A DNA stretch of 64,000 nt, from NCBI RefSeq assembly GCF_042684705.1, contig NZ_JBHULZ010000040.1, positions 65,385-129,384 of the forward strand, in the 5' to 3' direction. Under the pieces are notes generated by a model, which was given only the letters and a program-made list of their open reading frames with translations, was not told the origin of the DNA and made no database searches. The translations under genes and the position numbers were made by a program. Origin of the DNA: Mesonia sediminis. GTDB taxonomy: Bacteria; Bacteroidota; Bacteroidia; Flavobacteriales; Flavobacteriaceae. The number at the start of each line of letters is the position of its first letter. Position 1 is the stretch's first letter. Shown one piece after another: positions 51,513 through 60,455 of the stretch.

Positions 51513-52805
51513 TTATTGCGGACTCTGCACCGATTGTATTAGCGCTTCCACTTTAACAAGGCACTCTTCGTATTCTTTTTCGGCATCAGATTTTATCGTA
51601 ATGGCGCTACCTACCAAGCAGGAGAGATACCTTTGCTCTTGGTTGTATAAAATACTGCGAATAACCACATTAAAATCAAAATTTTCTTCTGGATCAATAT
51701 AACCAATAGCGCCACTGTAAAGACCTCGCTTAGTTTCTTCTAGTTCTTCTATAATTTGCATTGCCGAAAGTTTTGGTGCACCGGTCATACTTCCCATGGG
51801 ATAGGTGGTCATAAATAGTTCGCGCAAAGAACAAGTTGGACTCAATTTTGAAGTGACAGTACTAATAAGCTGATGTACTTGCTTAAAGGTATAGCGCTTA
51901 CAAAGTTCTGGCACTTCTACACTACCCTTTTGTGCAGTTCGCGATAAATCATTACGCACCAAATCGACTATCATTACGTTTTCTGAAATTTCTTTAGGAT
52001 CTTTTTCTAATTCACTGGCAAGTTGTGCATCTGTCTGTGGATCTTCATGTCTTTTTGCGGTACCTTTTATAGGCTGACTTATAATTTTTTCGCCTTGTTT
52101 TTTTAAAAAGCGCTCTGGACTAGCACATAAGGCTGTAAACTCTTCTAGTTTTAAAAAGCAAGCAAAAGGAGGTTCAGACTTTGCATTTAAAGCTTGATAA
52201 GTAGCAGATATATCTAACTGAACCTGATCTGCATAAAATTCCTGACAAAAATTGGCTTCATAAATATCGCCACGCTGCAAATGCTCTTTCATCTGATTTA
52301 CTTTGTTCAAGTAATTTTGTTTGCTGATTCTCGGCCTTAACTCGATGTTGGCCGGAGGTGGCAAGTTGAATGGTTTGTCCTTTTGTAAAATAGTTTGCCA
52401 ATCGGTTTCAATTTCATCGGCGACAGCATTTAAATATTTAAAAGTGGCTGTTTGACCCTGTAAACTGATTAATTTTTGAGGTTGAAAAAAATATAAATCC
52501 GGGAAGTGCAATCCGTCAAAATTTTTAGATTTTAGAGGCTCTATATCGTTTTTTAAATCGTAACTCAAATAGCCAAAAATCCAATCTTTTGTGGTTTGTT
52601 GATACTCCTCAAGATCTTTAAAAGCATCAAAAGCATCTGTTTTTATAGCGGTAAAAGCCTCAACAGCAAGCAATGCCTCATAATCTTGATTGGGGTATTG
52701 GTTGGAGTCTAGCCAAATGACCTCATCAAACTGCTGCGCCCAAGCCAATAGCTGTTCTTTAAATTGTTTTAAATCTGTTATTTGAAAAGATTGTTCGGTA
52801 CGCAC
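51513..52805 (-). CDS. pabB: Aminodeoxychorismate synthase component I-like
   Basis: The 430-residue protein is a chorismate-utilising enzyme: LQRGDIYEANFCQEF, CASPERFLKKQGEKIISQPIKGTAKR, MIVDLVRNDLSRTA, MTTYPMGSMTGAPKLSAMQIIEELE and SGAIGYIDPEENFDFNVVIRS. The length and PIKGT region fit PabB (folate pathway) rather than TrpE or a salicylate synthase. The partner PabA is not adjacent; a class IV aminotransferase that could be PabC is at 34991-35836. It lies between the FMN reductase (1-base gap) and tilS. Confidence 0.87.
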   Translation of the reverse strand: MRTEQSFQITDLKQFKEQLLAWAQQFDEVIWLDSNQYPNQDYEALLAVEAFTAIKTDAFDAFKDLEEYQQTTKDWIFGYLSYDLKNDIEPLKSKNFDGLHFPDLYFFQPQKLISLQGQTATFKYLNAVADEIETDWQTILQKDKPFNLPPPANIELRPRISKQNYLNKVNQMKEHLQRGDIYEANFCQEFYADQVQLDISATYQALNAKSEPPFACFLKLEEFTALCASPERFLKKQGEKIISQPIKGTAKRHEDPQTDAQLASELEKDPKEISENVMIVDLVRNDLSRTAQKGSVEVPELCKRYTFKQVHQLISTVTSKLSPTCSLRELFMTTYPMGSMTGAPKLSAMQIIEELEETKRGLYSGAIGYIDPEENFDFNVVIRSILYNQEQRYLSCLVGSAITIKSDAEKEYEECLVKVEALIQSVQSPQ

Positions 52806-52806
52806 T

Positions 52807-53346
52807 TTAAAATGTTATAGCTTGTTGAAATTGTGATAACGTATCTTTCACACCTAATAAAAGGGTTTCGTCTCTTAGTTTTTGCTGCTCACTGTCAAAA
52901 TTATCCTCAAAAGACGGCAAGCCAAAACTAGCAATTAGTTTACCGCCATAGCGTTCAACCGCAATTTCGGCATACTCTCGGGCTTTACCTGCAGCCAATT
53001 TTCCTGGAGAGGTACTCGTAAGTAAAATTGGTTTATCTTCTAAAAAAATCCGGTCATACCGCGACAACCAATCCATTACATTTTTAAAATAACTAGACAC
53101 CGCACCGTTATGTTCATTTACAGAAAGAATGATGGCTTTAGCCGATTTGATATCATTATATAAACGCTGCACCTCCTTAGGGAAACCGATTTCCTTTTCG
53201 TAATCTATACCATACATAGGAATTTGATAATCGGTTAACCGAATCACATTAACTGGTTCTACCAATTGTTGACTAAGAAAACTCACCCACTGGTGATTGA
53301 TAGATTTTGTGCTGTTTGAACCTGCAAAGGCAATAATCTCACTCAT
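52807..53346 (-). CDS. NADPH-dependent FMN reductase-type flavoprotein
   Basis: The 179-residue protein starts MSEIIAFAGSNSTKSINHQWVSFL, the FMN phosphate-binding loop of the flavodoxin-like NADPH:FMN reductase family, and has SVNEHNGAVSSYFKNVMDWLSR and LLTSTSPGKLAAGKARE. It probably reduces FMN, quinones or azo compounds. It is the first gene of the run to pabB, tilS and dsbD, and is divergent from the LysR gene. Confidence 0.88.
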   Translation of the reverse strand: MSEIIAFAGSNSTKSINHQWVSFLSQQLVEPVNVIRLTDYQIPMYGIDYEKEIGFPKEVQRLYNDIKSAKAIILSVNEHNGAVSSYFKNVMDWLSRYDRIFLEDKPILLTSTSPGKLAAGKAREYAEIAVERYGGKLIASFGLPSFEDNFDSEQQKLRDETLLLGVKDTLSQFQQAITF

Positions 53347-53413
53347 TTTTTAAGTATATATTGTAAAATAAACAGAAAATAGCCACATACACAAATCCTA
53401 CAAAAACTATTCG

Positions 53414-53421
53414 TATTTTTG
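53414..53421 (+). promoter_or_regulatory. -7 box of the LysR regulator gene
   Basis: TATTTTTG matches TAnnTTTG, 17 bases before the ATG at 53439. No TTG is found 19 bases upstream. Confidence 0.5.
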
Positions 53422-53438
53422 AGCTATAACATTTAATT

Positions 53439-54326
53439 ATGGATTTTAGACTGCGTGTTTTTATTGAAGTTGCCAAGGCTTTAAGTTTCTCAAAAGCTGC
53501 AAGAAACCTGCCCCTATCGCAGCCAGCTGTTTCTAAACATATTAAAGAAATTGAACAAAAATACCGTATTAAATTATTTGAACGTCAAGGAAATAGGATT
53601 GCACTAACGCAAGCAGGAACAGAGTTTTTAAGTTATGCCGAGCAAATTGTAAATTTATATAACGATTTAGAGAACCATTTTTTACTACAGCAGCAAGAAC
53701 TACCCAATTATGTAAAATTGGGTGCCAGTACCACCATAGCCCAGTATATTGTTCCTCAACTTTTAGCCGACTTTAAGCAACGTTACCCAGAAACGAATTT
53801 TACTTTAATCAATGATAATTCGGCCACAATCGAGGAGAAAATTTTTAACAACCGGTTGGATTTTGGATTAATTGAAGGCCGAAACCACAACCCTTTACTA
53901 CAATACGAAAAATTTCTAGACGATGAACTGGTACTGGTTACCCGTGCTGGAAATGCCTCACAGCAAATCAAACTCAACCAACTTACCCAGCTGCCGCTTG
54001 TGTTACGCGAGGAAGGGTCGGGTACGCGTGCTATTCTAGAAGCAAGGCTTAGTAGCGAAGGTTTATCGCCTAAAAGACTACAAGTAGACATGATTTTGGG
54101 CAGTACAGAAAGTATAAAGACTTATTTACTTTATACACAGTGCTACGCATTTGTTTCTATTTTCTCTATCATTGAAGAATTGAAGCACAACAAATTGCAG
54201 ATAGTAGACATAGATGATGTAAGTTTTTCTAGACCCTTATATTTTGTAAGCAAGCAAGGATACCAATCTATGTTTTACGATTTAATCAAACGCTTTTTTA
54301 AACGAAGCTATAACCAAAAGTTATAA
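53439..54326 (+). CDS. LysR-family transcriptional regulator
   Basis: The 295-residue protein has a LysR N-terminal winged helix (FIEVAKALSFSKAARNLPLSQPAVSKHIKEIEQ) and a periplasmic-binding-like effector domain (about 90-290; VKLGASTTIAQYIVP, VLREEGSGTR). This resembles CysB/YeiE-type regulators. It directly precedes a sulfate-exporter-type permease gene in the same orientation with a 73-base gap, so it probably controls that gene. The effector is unknown. Confidence 0.92.
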   Translation: MDFRLRVFIEVAKALSFSKAARNLPLSQPAVSKHIKEIEQKYRIKLFERQGNRIALTQAGTEFLSYAEQIVNLYNDLENHFLLQQQELPNYVKLGASTTIAQYIVPQLLADFKQRYPETNFTLINDNSATIEEKIFNNRLDFGLIEGRNHNPLLQYEKFLDDELVLVTRAGNASQQIKLNQLTQLPLVLREEGSGTRAILEARLSSEGLSPKRLQVDMILGSTESIKTYLLYTQCYAFVSIFSIIEELKHNKLQIVDIDDVSFSRPLYFVSKQGYQSMFYDLIKRFFKRSYNQKL

Positions 54327-54399
54327 GGTATAATAAATTGCGTTGCTTGCCCTCCGGTATTCCTGCTTAATTTTGAGTAGCAATTAAAAATAGAATACC

Positions 54400-55335
54400 G
54401 TGAAATACCGTTTTCCCGATAAGTTTACCCAAATAATATTTATAGTATTGGCTGTACTATGTCTTACGCCTTTCATCAGCTCTCCCATTGCTTTGCTCCT
54501 AGGTTTTTTAATGACTAATCTACTCTACAATCCGTTTAAAGCGCATACGGGAAAAGTGGTGAAGTGGCTATTAAAAATAGCCGTAGTTGGCCTTGGTTTT
54601 GGAATGGATTTAAACCATACCTTAGCGGTAGGAAAAGAAGGATTACTACTTACCGTTTTAAGCATAAGTACCACACTCATTTTAGGCTACTTTATTGGTA
54701 AAGCCTTGCACATAAATCGAGCTATCTCCTATTTAATTTCATCGGGAACGGCCATTTGTGGTGGTAGTGCAATTGCAGCAGTTTCTGCTGTAGTAGAAGC
54801 CAAAGAAAAGCAAATATCGATTGCACTGGGCGTGGTTTTCTTTTTAAATGCAGTGGCTTTATTGGTATTCCCTATGCTAGGGCATGCATTAAACCTATCT
54901 CAAGCCGATTTTGGTTTATGGAGTGCGATAGCCATTCATGATACCAGCTCTGTAGTTGGAGCCGCCTTAGCTTACGGCGAAGAAGCTTTAGATATTGCGG
55001 TTACCGTTAAATTGGCCAGAGCTTTATGGATTATCCCTTTAAGTATTCTTACTATGTTTTTCTTTAGGGGTGAAACCGGTAAAATTAAGATACCTTGGTT
55101 CATTTTGCTTTTTGTAGGTGCAGTGATCTTAAGTTCTTATATTAGTTTACCTGATTTTATTGTAACGGGCATTCCTTTTCTGTCTAAAAAATTATTGGTG
55201 CTCACCTTATTTTTGGTCGGTGCCGGATTAAGTATACAGTCAATAAAAGAAAGTGGTTTTCAGCCTATTTTACTCGGACTAAGTTTATGGATAACCATTT
55301 CGGTTACCTCTCTGGCATACATTTTGTACCTATAA
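54400..55335 (+). CDS. Putative sulfate exporter family (YeiH/PSE) membrane protein
   Basis: The 311-residue protein has about ten membrane helices and the family blocks LLGFLMTNLLYNPF, VVGLGFGMDLNHTL, SSGTAICGGSAIAAVSAVVEAKEKQIS, SAIAIHDTSSVVGAALAYG and VTVKLARALWIIPL. It starts with GTG. The PSE family name is by sequence only, since the substrate is not firmly known; sulfite or taurine-derived sulfonate products are guesses. Pairing with a LysR regulator matches E. coli yeiE-yeiH. It ends at a bidirectional terminator. Confidence 0.88.
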   Translation: MKYRFPDKFTQIIFIVLAVLCLTPFISSPIALLLGFLMTNLLYNPFKAHTGKVVKWLLKIAVVGLGFGMDLNHTLAVGKEGLLLTVLSISTTLILGYFIGKALHINRAISYLISSGTAICGGSAIAAVSAVVEAKEKQISIALGVVFFLNAVALLVFPMLGHALNLSQADFGLWSAIAIHDTSSVVGAALAYGEEALDIAVTVKLARALWIIPLSILTMFFFRGETGKIKIPWFILLFVGAVILSSYISLPDFIVTGIPFLSKKLLVLTLFLVGAGLSIQSIKESGFQPILLGLSLWITISVTSLAYILYL

Positions 55336-55370
55336 AATTGATTTAGTTTTTCATTTATTTTTGGTTTACA

Positions 55371-55409
55371 AAAAACCCCTGTAATTTGAATATTACAGGG
55401 GTTTTTTAC
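55371..55409. terminator. Bidirectional terminator
   Basis: A strong inverted repeat (AACCCCTGTAAT / ATTACAGGGGTT) flanked by A and T runs separates the convergent PSE permease and lpdA genes. Confidence 0.92.
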
Positions 55410-55447
55410 GGGTATAATATCCGCTTTAAGCGGAAATAAAATTTATA

Positions 55448-56848
55448 CTAAACATGCAAAGCTCTATCGCCAGTTGCGGCAAGTGCAGCTTCTTTTACTG
55501 CTTCTGCATAGGTAGGATGAGCGTGACTCATTCTTGAAATATCTTCTGCACTGGCTCTAAACTCCATTGCGGTAACAGCTTCGGCAATTAAATCGGCTGC
55601 GCGTGCGCCTACCATGTGTACCCCTAGCACCTCATCTGTTTCTTTATTGGTTAAGATTTTCACAAATCCGTCAATATCTCCACTAGCTCGTGATCTACCC
55701 AAGGCACGCATAGGGAATTGCCCACTGGCATAGTTTACTTTTTCCTCTTTTAATTGCTCTTCGGTTTTTCCTACAGAAGCAACCTCTGGCCAGGTATAAA
55801 CCACTCCTGGAATAAGGTTGTAATTGATATGTGGTTTTTGACCAGCAATTACTTCGGCTACAAAAGTACCCTCCTCTTCGGCCTTATGTGCCAGCATCGC
55901 TCCTTTTACTACATCGCCTATCGCATAAATATTGCTTACGTTAGTTTGCAAGTTTTCATTCACTTCAACCTGACCTCTATCGTTCAATTTTACGCCTGCG
56001 GCTTCTGCGTTTAAACCAGCTGTAAAAGGCTTTCTTCCCACAGAAACCAAGCAATAATCACCTTTAAATTCTACTTCGTTACCTTTCTTGTCTTTGGCTT
56101 TTACCACTACTTCATCACCTTTATTTTCTACGGCAGTAACTTGGTGCGAAAGTGCAAATTTTGTTTTTTGCTTTTTAAGCACCTTCATAAGCTCTTTACT
56201 TTGAGCTTTATCCATAGTGGGTATGATACGGTCCATGTACTCAATTACGGTAACCTCTGCCCCAAGTCTTTTGTACACTTGGCCCAACTCTAAACCAATC
56301 ACACCGCCACCTATAACCAATAAATGTTTAGGCACTTCTTTCATTTTTAGCGCCTCGGTAGAGGTAATAATTCTTTCTTTATCTATCTCAATAAAAGGTA
56401 AGCTAGCTGGTTTACTACCGGTAGCAATAATGGTATTTTTTGCTTCAATAGTTACCTCTTCTTCACCTTTGATAATTATATGATTTTTATCTTTAAAAGA
56501 CCCTACCCCTTGGTAAGTGTCTATTTTATTTTTATCCATCAAGAAATCAATACCCTTGGTAGTTTGTTCAACCACGGTATTTTTTCTAGCCATCATTTTT
56601 TCAAGATTCATTTTCACCTCTCCAGCGATTTCAATCCCATGCTCTTCGAAGTGCTTAATGGCATCTTCATAGTGATGTGATGAATCTAGCAATGCTTTTG
56701 AAGGGATACATCCTACATTAAGGCAAGTACCTCCTTTAGTAGCATATTTTTCTATAATGGCCGTTTTTAGTCCTAGCTGTGCGCAACGAATAGCGGCAAC
56801 ATAACCTCCAGGTCCAGACCCAATAACAACAACGTCGTACGTGTTCAT
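55448..56848 (-). CDS. lpdA: Dihydrolipoyl dehydrogenase
   Basis: The 466-residue protein has the FAD loop GSGPGG (10-15), the redox disulfide GGTCLNVGC (Cys42 and Cys47), the NAD loop GGGVIGLELGQVYKRLG and the C-terminal HAHPTYAEA with the active-site histidine. It reoxidises lipoamide in the pyruvate, 2-oxoglutarate and branched-chain dehydrogenase complexes. It stands alone, with a full consensus promoter and a strong terminator. Confidence 0.97.
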   Translation of the reverse strand: MNTYDVVVIGSGPGGYVAAIRCAQLGLKTAIIEKYATKGGTCLNVGCIPSKALLDSSHHYEDAIKHFEEHGIEIAGEVKMNLEKMMARKNTVVEQTTKGIDFLMDKNKIDTYQGVGSFKDKNHIIIKGEEEVTIEAKNTIIATGSKPASLPFIEIDKERIITSTEALKMKEVPKHLLVIGGGVIGLELGQVYKRLGAEVTVIEYMDRIIPTMDKAQSKELMKVLKKQKTKFALSHQVTAVENKGDEVVVKAKDKKGNEVEFKGDYCLVSVGRKPFTAGLNAEAAGVKLNDRGQVEVNENLQTNVSNIYAIGDVVKGAMLAHKAEEEGTFVAEVIAGQKPHINYNLIPGVVYTWPEVASVGKTEEQLKEEKVNYASGQFPMRALGRSRASGDIDGFVKILTNKETDEVLGVHMVGARAADLIAEAVTAMEFRASAEDISRMSHAHPTYAEAVKEAALAATGDRALHV

Positions 56849-56877
56849 AATTTTTTTGTGGTTTTTTTAAACGATTA

Positions 56878-56907
56878 CAAAAATACAACATCTACAACAA
56901 TGAACAA
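56878..56907 (-). promoter_or_regulatory. Promoter of lpdA
   Basis: On the minus strand, TTG (56907-56905), exactly 19 bases, then TATTTTTG (56885-56878): a full consensus match, about 29 bases before the ATG. Confidence 0.85.
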
Positions 56908-57047
56908 GTTAGCGGCTTATTATTTGTTTTTTGATTAAAGCGATGTTTTTTGATTATAAACTTTCCTAAAATTCAAATTTGTCACCATTCAAAGAAATTC
57001 CCTTGCTCTGTTAGCGCAGCACTCGGTTTAATGGTTTTGAATTTATT

Positions 57048-57509
57048 TTAATAATTCAAAGCAATTTGCGTAGTCTCTTTCGCTTCATCTATTATAAAAG
57101 TACTTTGCGTACTTCCTATGCCACTCAAAGCAGTGAGTTTATCGACTAAAAATTGGCGATAAGCAGGCATATCTTTCACCAGAATTTTTAGTATAAAATC
57201 ATAATCTCCGCTCACGTGATAACACTCCATCACCTCGGGTAATTGTGATACCTCTTTTTCAAAGCGCTTTATATTTTCGCGGGTATGTTCATTGAGTTTT
57301 AGATGACAAAGTACCATAAAACTTTTGTTGACGCGATTTTTATCAATCAAAGCTACATATTGGGTGATGGTCTGATTTCTTTCCAGTTTCTTAATCCGTT
57401 CGTGCACCGCGGTGACCGATAGGTTCAATTTAAATGCTAAACTTTTAATGGTTTGTTTAGCATCTTGTTGCAGTAACGCCAACAGGTTTTTATCAGTAGT
57501 ATCGAGCAT
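57048..57509 (-). CDS. Lrp/AsnC-family transcriptional regulator
   Basis: The 153-residue protein has an Lrp-type N-terminal helix-turn-helix (LDTTDKNLLALLQQDAKQTIKSLAFKLNLSVTAVHERIKKLE) and a C-terminal RAM effector domain (YHVSGDYDFILKILVKDM). Such proteins respond to amino acids. It is divergent from the trans-sulfuration enzyme gene, with an inverted repeat just upstream of its start; it probably regulates both genes. Confidence 0.92.
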   Translation of the reverse strand: MLDTTDKNLLALLQQDAKQTIKSLAFKLNLSVTAVHERIKKLERNQTITQYVALIDKNRVNKSFMVLCHLKLNEHTRENIKRFEKEVSQLPEVMECYHVSGDYDFILKILVKDMPAYRQFLVDKLTALSGIGSTQSTFIIDEAKETTQIALNY

Positions 57510-57520
57510 AAGTTTATTTT

Positions 57521-57566
57521 ATTCTGTTTTAATCCGTAAAGAATTAAAAATACAGAATAATATTCT
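57521..57566. promoter_or_regulatory. Inverted-repeat operator candidate between Lrp and the trans-sulfuration gene
   Basis: ATTCTGTTTTAAT (57521-57533) is mirrored by ATTAAAAATACAGAAT (57543-57558), complementary apart from a 2- to 3-base insertion. A second palindrome AGAATAATATTCT (57554-57566) overlaps the right arm. A minus-strand TATTTTTA (57552-57545), one mismatch from a -7 box for the Lrp gene, lies inside the right arm, so binding could repress it. Confidence 0.6.
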
Positions 57567-57669
57567 ATAAATTATGTTTTTATCGAATTTTATACTAAAT
57601 AAAAGAACACCTATAGTAAATCATTTAAGCTTGAATTATCTTTATTTTAATTATAAAATACATTGCACT

Positions 57670-58893
57670 ATGAAGCATCATCCAGGAATTGCATTACAGG
57701 AGCTACAATTTGCTATTCAAGACCGCGGGGTTAATCCGCCTATAGCCGACTCGAGCACGTTTAGGTTTCGCAACCCACAAGAAATGTTTGAAACCTTTGA
57801 AGGCAAAACCGAAGGCTTATTTTTATATTCTCGACACGCCAATCCTACTCAATCTTATCTTGAACAAGCACTCGCTCGAATGGAGGGTACCGAAGACGCT
57901 TTGGTTACCGCTAGCGGCATGGGTGCAATTACCGCGGTTTTGTTGCAACTTTGTCAGCAAGGAGATGAGGTGGTAAGCAGTCGTACTGTGTATGGAGGCA
58001 CTTATGCGTTTATGAAAAACTTTATGCCAGGCTTAGGTATAAAAACGCACTTTGTAGATATTACAAACTTACAAGAGGTAGAAGCCAGTATTACCCCACA
58101 AACAAAAGTCCTATATGCCGAAACGCTGAGTAATCCACTGCTAGAAGTAGCCCATATAGATGCATTAAGTGTCATCGCAAAAAAGTATAATTTAAAATTG
58201 GTGATAGACAACACTTTTTCTCCTTTATCTTTTTGCCCTGCTCAAATGGGTGCCGATGTGGTGATTCACTCGCTTACTAAGTACATAAATGGAAGTAGTG
58301 ACACTTTAGGCGGAGTGATTTGTGCTAAGCAAGAATTTATACTTAGTTTACGTGATGTAAATCAAGGTGCTGCCATGTTACTGGGAGCAACTTTAGATAG
58401 TCTACGTGCCGCTTCTATACTCAAGAATTTAAGAACGCTACCGGTACGTATTCAACAACATAGTAAAAACGCACTTTTTTTGGCCAAAAAATTTGAAAGC
58501 TTAGGCTTAAAAACGGTTTATCCTGGTTTAGCATCACATAAAAGTCACGCCTATTTTAAGGCAAAACATTACAGTGATTTTGGTTTTGGGGGGATGCTTA
58601 CGGTTGATGTAGGAAGTTTTGAAAAAGCCAATGTTTTTCTAGAAATGATGCAAGCTTATAACTTAGGAGATTTAGCGGTAAGTTTAGGATTTTACCGAAC
58701 GCTATTCAGCGCCCCTGGAAAATCAACTTCCTCAGAAATTCCTGAAGCAGAACAAACAACCATGGGCTTAAGCAATGGTTTGGTGCGTTTTTCTATTGGT
58801 TTAGATCATAGCATTACACAAAGTTGGGATGGCATTAAAAAGTGTCTGGAAGCCAGCGGCATAGTAGCCTCTGATTTACTAAATGCAAATTAA
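57670..58893 (+). CDS. Cys/Met-metabolism PLP enzyme (trans-sulfuration family)
   Basis: The 407-residue protein is a fold-type I PLP enzyme of the cystathionine gamma-synthase / methionine gamma-lyase family: YSRHANPTQSYLEQALARMEGTEDALVTASGMGAI, VVSSRTVYGGTYAFM, VIDNTFSPLSFCPAQMGADVVIHSLTKYINGSSD (PLP Lys in SLTKY). Methionine gamma-lyases usually have YGCT where this has YGGT, so a different lyase or synthase is possible. I use the ATG at 57670, since MKHHPGIALQEL fits the family. It is probably controlled by the divergent Lrp regulator. Confidence 0.85.
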   Translation: MKHHPGIALQELQFAIQDRGVNPPIADSSTFRFRNPQEMFETFEGKTEGLFLYSRHANPTQSYLEQALARMEGTEDALVTASGMGAITAVLLQLCQQGDEVVSSRTVYGGTYAFMKNFMPGLGIKTHFVDITNLQEVEASITPQTKVLYAETLSNPLLEVAHIDALSVIAKKYNLKLVIDNTFSPLSFCPAQMGADVVIHSLTKYINGSSDTLGGVICAKQEFILSLRDVNQGAAMLLGATLDSLRAASILKNLRTLPVRIQQHSKNALFLAKKFESLGLKTVYPGLASHKSHAYFKAKHYSDFGFGGMLTVDVGSFEKANVFLEMMQAYNLGDLAVSLGFYRTLFSAPGKSTSSEIPEAEQTTMGLSNGLVRFSIGLDHSITQSWDGIKKCLEASGIVASDLLNAN

Positions 58894-58970
58894 TTAATAT
58901 TAAGCGCAAATAATTATTAAAAAATTGTTTACTTTACTAGCCTTAATTCGCTTTAAAGCCAGTAAAAAAA

Positions 58971-60455
58971 ATGGACACCCAATCATCTGATCCGAATAAC
59001 CAGCATATTATTGAAAACAATTTGAGTCTAGGACAGGCACTTTTGCCTGTCTTTGCATTAATAGGAATGCTCGCTTACAACGTTTATGTTTATGGAGATA
59101 GTGCGCTAGACGGGTCCAATCAATTTATTCTTCTTATGGGGGCTGCGGTTGCGGCTATCGTAGGATATTTTAACCGTGTATCTTACAAAACTATGGTAGA
59201 AGAAGTAGCGCAAAACATCAAATCTACCTCTGGCCCAATTTTGATTCTGCTTATGGTTGGCGCCTTATCGGGTACTTGGTTGGTTAGCGGTATTATTCCT
59301 AGTATGATTTACTACGGGTTGCAATTATTAAACCCTAGCATATTTTTGGCAGCCTGCGTGGTGATTTGCTCCATTATTTCTGTTGCAACAGGAAGTAGCT
59401 GGACCACCTCTGCCACGGTTGGTATTGCCTTAATAGGTATATCTGAGGCATTAGGCATATCTTTAGGAATGACGGCCGGTGCCATACTAAGCGGAGCTTA
59501 TTTTGGTGACAAATTATCTCCATTAAGTGATACTACAAACTTGGCCCCTGCTATGGCTGGTACAGATTTGTTTACCCATATTAGGTATATGCTTTACACC
59601 ACTGTACCTTCTATAATAATCACTTTAATTGTCTTTATTATAATCGGTTTAAATTTAGACACCCCAGATCAAGTAAATACCCAAAAAATATTGAATGCGA
59701 TAGACAGCGCTTTTACCATTAGTCCGTGGTTATTTGCTGTACCTCTTTTGGTAGTCTTTTTAATCATTAAAAAAACACCCCCATTAGTAGCTTTATTGTT
59801 GGGAACTCTCCTGGCAGCGCTAGCTAGCATTTTTTTTCAACCCCACGTTTTAAATCAAATTGCCGGAACCGATGTTTTGAGTATTTCTAGCGCTTATCGC
59901 GGAATAATTGACTCGATCACTGTGAGTGTAGAAGTACCCACCGACTACACCGCTTTAAACGATTTATTTTCTTCGGGCGGAATGTATGGTATGCTCGGCA
60001 CTATTTGGTTAATTATTTGTGCTATGACTTTTGGCGGAATAATGGATGCCATTGGGGCTTTAAGTAGGATAAGCAAAGCTTTGCTCAACTTGTTTCACTC
60101 AACCTTTGGGTTGTTTAGCAGCACCGTAATAAGTTGTCTAGCCTTGAATGTAACCGCATCAGACCAATACTTAGCTATTGTGGTACCGGGTAAAATGTTT
60201 GCTAAAGCTTATAAAGACAAAGGCTTAGCGCCAGAAAACCTAAGCCGCACGTTAGAAGATTCTGCTACAGTTACCTCTGTGCTAATCCCTTGGAATACTT
60301 GCGGAGCCTACCATAGTGGTGTTTTAGGTGTTCCCGTATTGAGTTACTTCACCTATGCTATTTTCAATTACTTAAGTCCGTTTATGACGTTATTATTTGC
60401 CGCATTAAATATAAAAATAAGACAACTTAAAAATAATAAAACAAGCCTCGCATGA
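58971..60455 (+). CDS. NhaC-type Na+/H+ antiporter
   Basis: The 494-residue protein has about eleven membrane helices and the NhaC blocks GSSWTTSATVGIALIGISEALG, SGAYFGDKLSPLSDTTNLAPAMAGTDLFTHI and SVLIPWNTCGAYHSGVLGV. It exchanges Na+ for H+ and helps pH and salt homeostasis, in keeping with a marine flavobacterium. It overlaps bshB1 by 4 bases. A related malate/lactate antiporter function cannot be excluded. Confidence 0.9.
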   Translation: MDTQSSDPNNQHIIENNLSLGQALLPVFALIGMLAYNVYVYGDSALDGSNQFILLMGAAVAAIVGYFNRVSYKTMVEEVAQNIKSTSGPILILLMVGALSGTWLVSGIIPSMIYYGLQLLNPSIFLAACVVICSIISVATGSSWTTSATVGIALIGISEALGISLGMTAGAILSGAYFGDKLSPLSDTTNLAPAMAGTDLFTHIRYMLYTTVPSIIITLIVFIIIGLNLDTPDQVNTQKILNAIDSAFTISPWLFAVPLLVVFLIIKKTPPLVALLLGTLLAALASIFFQPHVLNQIAGTDVLSISSAYRGIIDSITVSVEVPTDYTALNDLFSSGGMYGMLGTIWLIICAMTFGGIMDAIGALSRISKALLNLFHSTFGLFSSTVISCLALNVTASDQYLAIVVPGKMFAKAYKDKGLAPENLSRTLEDSATVTSVLIPWNTCGAYHSGVLGVPVLSYFTYAIFNYLSPFMTLLFAALNIKIRQLKNNKTSLA

